Assembly: GCA_009699875.1 (NCBI GenBank)
Contig: WLNI01000001.1
Location: 496,001 to 560,000, forward strand
Source of the DNA: Actinomycetota bacterium
GTDB taxonomy: Bacteria; Actinomycetota; Acidimicrobiia; Acidimicrobiales; RAAP-2
Length of the DNA stretch: 64,000 nucleotides
Direction: 5' to 3'
The notes under the pieces are model-generated. The model saw only the letters and a program-made list of their open reading frames with translations, was not told the origin of the DNA and ran no database searches. How positions within the stretch are numbered: position 1 is the stretch's first letter; each line of letters opens with the position of its first letter. The translations under genes were made by a program, and so were the position numbers. Below are positions 63,201 through 64,000 of the stretch, piece by piece.

Positions 63201-63623
63201 ATGCCAAATGAAGAAGAATCATTAGATAGCGCCGCGCTCGTTGGAAATGTTGGCGTCCATGCTCAACTTGGCATTGAAGCAGTCGAACTCTCAAAAGATC
63301 GAGTTGTGCTTTCCTTGCCGATCGGCTCAAAGGTGCATCAGCCTTATGGGATTTTGCATGGAGGTGTCTCTGCACTCCTCGCAGAGTCTGCAGCGTCGAT
63401 TGGGGCTGCTCTCAATGTTGCGTCCGACAAAGCAGTCGTTGGAATTGAACTCAATGCAAGTCACTTGCGCTCTGCCGTATCGGGAACCTTGATCGCAACT
63501 GCCACTCCCGTGAGGATCGGGAGAACAATCCACGTCTGGCGGATCGAACTTACTGATGAGTCAGGAAGAGGTATTTGTGAAGCCCGTTGCTCTATGGCCG
63601 TCATCGACCGACCTGCCGAGTAA
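63201..63623 (+). CDS. PaaI family hotdog thioesterase
   Basis: A 140-residue protein with the single hotdog fold. HQPYGILHGGVSALLAESAAS is the PaaI/YbgC-type signature with the HGG catalytic loop, followed by GIELNASHLRSAVSGTLIATATPV. It hydrolyses acyl- or aryl-CoA esters. It resembles menaquinone-pathway DHNA-CoA thioesterases too, so the substrate is open. TAGGCT (63189-63194) ends 6 nt before the ATG, without a Shine-Dalgarno. It lies just before fabH. Confidence 0.9.
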   Translation: MPNEEESLDSAALVGNVGVHAQLGIEAVELSKDRVVLSLPIGSKVHQPYGILHGGVSALLAESAASIGAALNVASDKAVVGIELNASHLRSAVSGTLIATATPVRIGRTIHVWRIELTDESGRGICEARCSMAVIDRPAE

Positions 63624-63701
63624 CTCACCTTCCTCCTTCTTGATGAAGGAACCTCGTATGCTTAGCCAGATGAACAAATCTGCCTCCCTTGGGGCGTGGT
63701 G

Positions 63702-64000
63702 ATGGCAGGTATTCGAATAACAGGCTGGGGCATTGGACTTCCTGATCGCATCGTGACGAATGAGGAGTTATCCCAAACGCTCGACACCTCTGATGAGTGG
63801 ATTCGGGAGCGATCTGGGATTCATCAACGCCATATTGGGGGAACGACCTCCTCACTCGCGGTGATCGCGGGGCGTGCAGCAATGGATCAGGCTGGCGTGA
63901 CCGGTGATGATGTCGACATGGTGCTCCTGGCGACAACGACTCCAGATAAGACCGTTCCTGGGACTGCACCAACCGTTCAACATGCATTAGGAATCACTGG
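63702..64000 (+). CDS. fabH: 3-oxoacyl-ACP synthase III (FabH), N-terminal part
   Basis: The frame runs off the window end after 99 codons. It starts GIRITGWGIGLPDRIVTNEE and includes DTSDEWIRERSGIHQRH and LLATTTPDKTVPGTAP, the invariant N-terminal blocks of KAS III. The catalytic cysteine lies beyond the edge. FabH condenses acyl-CoA with malonyl-ACP to begin fatty acid synthesis. ATG at 63702 follows a GTG at 63699; GGGGCG lies just upstream. It was not visible as a complete frame because it is truncated. Confidence 0.93.
   Translation, partial: MAGIRITGWGIGLPDRIVTNEELSQTLDTSDEWIRERSGIHQRHIGGTTSSLAVIAGRAAMDQAGVTGDDVDMVLLATTTPDKTVPGTAPTVQHALGIT

Noticed and set aside
63634..63650. Terminator hairpin between the thioesterase and fabH
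   Set aside because: TCCTTC/GAAGGA forms a 6-bp stem, but no U-tract follows and fabH lies close downstream on the same strand.
63625..63987. Minus-strand frame over the start of fabH
   Set aside because: It is a shadow; the plus strand encodes clear KAS III motifs.
1..64000. CRISPR arrays, insertion sequences, integrases or prophage genes
   Set aside because: No spaced direct repeats, terminal inverted repeats, transposase or phage motifs were seen on either strand.

Overview
The window reads as one contiguous piece of an actinobacterial chromosome. The best guess is a member of the Acidimicrobiia or a relative: roughly 50-55 % G+C by eye, many GTG starts and 4-bp ATGA gene overlaps. It carries mycobacterial-type tiny ribosomal proteins (bS22, bL37), a mycofactocin gene (mftD), an F420-type LLM oxidoreductase, PIG-L/mycothiol-type deacetylases, and the cluster rsmI-metG-tatD-(rpf slot)-rsmA-ispE. 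Genus assignment is not possible from the sequence alone. No phage, IS element, integrase or CRISPR array was seen. Coding density is very high, and only one stretch (53414-53746) exceeds 300 bases without a gene.

Layout. 1-1918: a membrane ferric-reductase-like protein, a NuoF-like flavoprotein and a ferredoxin, probably an electron-transfer unit. 1928-8296: a VOC protein, bS22, then the minus-strand housekeeping run ispE, rsmA, an RlpA-like secreted protein, tatD, metG and rsmI, with bL37 divergent from rsmI. 8336-15516: GDPD, small membrane proteins, CtaG-like oxidase assembly factor, YbhN-like membrane protein, a PfkB/adenosine kinase and an M1 aminopeptidase. 15521-20115: a GDT1-type transporter and a methyltransferase / alpha-toroid / methyltransferase / GT4 cassette of unknown product. 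20114-29464: acyl-CoA dehydrogenase, MFS/MarR efflux pair, NifU-like protein, cytochrome P450, YihY-like protein, nucleosidase, carbonic anhydrase, GNAT and acetyl-CoA synthetase. 29685-36800: HtrA-like protease, sulfatase, GT39-like membrane protein, small proteins and tRNA-Arg(CCU). 36925-39071: a secreted Het-C/aegerolysin-like fusion with a membrane-anchored partner. 39158-42329: acyl-CoA dehydrogenase-like protein, SDR and mftD.

42495-48282 is the most striking region. A cobalamin riboswitch with an RBS-sequestering hairpin precedes a tightly coupled five-gene operon. It encodes a secreted alpha/alpha-toroid protein, a C-terminally anchored DUF4430/SCO2322-like protein, an EcfT, a double EcfA ATPase and an ECF S component. 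I read this as an ECF vitamin B12 importer with a two-piece surface binder that resembles the alpha and beta domains of animal intrinsic factor/transcobalamin.

48322-53413 is a branched-chain-amino-acid-type ABC transporter with a fused LivHM permease. 53747-64000 holds ychF, ahcY, two PIG-L deacetylases, an Nramp-related (probably Mg2+-type) transporter next to a soluble MgtE-N/CBS protein, an LLM oxidoreductase, threonine aldolase, a PaaI thioesterase and the start of fabH.

Across the window many genes lack a Shine-Dalgarno sequence and instead have a TANNNT hexamer 6-8 nt before the start codon, the geometry of leaderless transcription.
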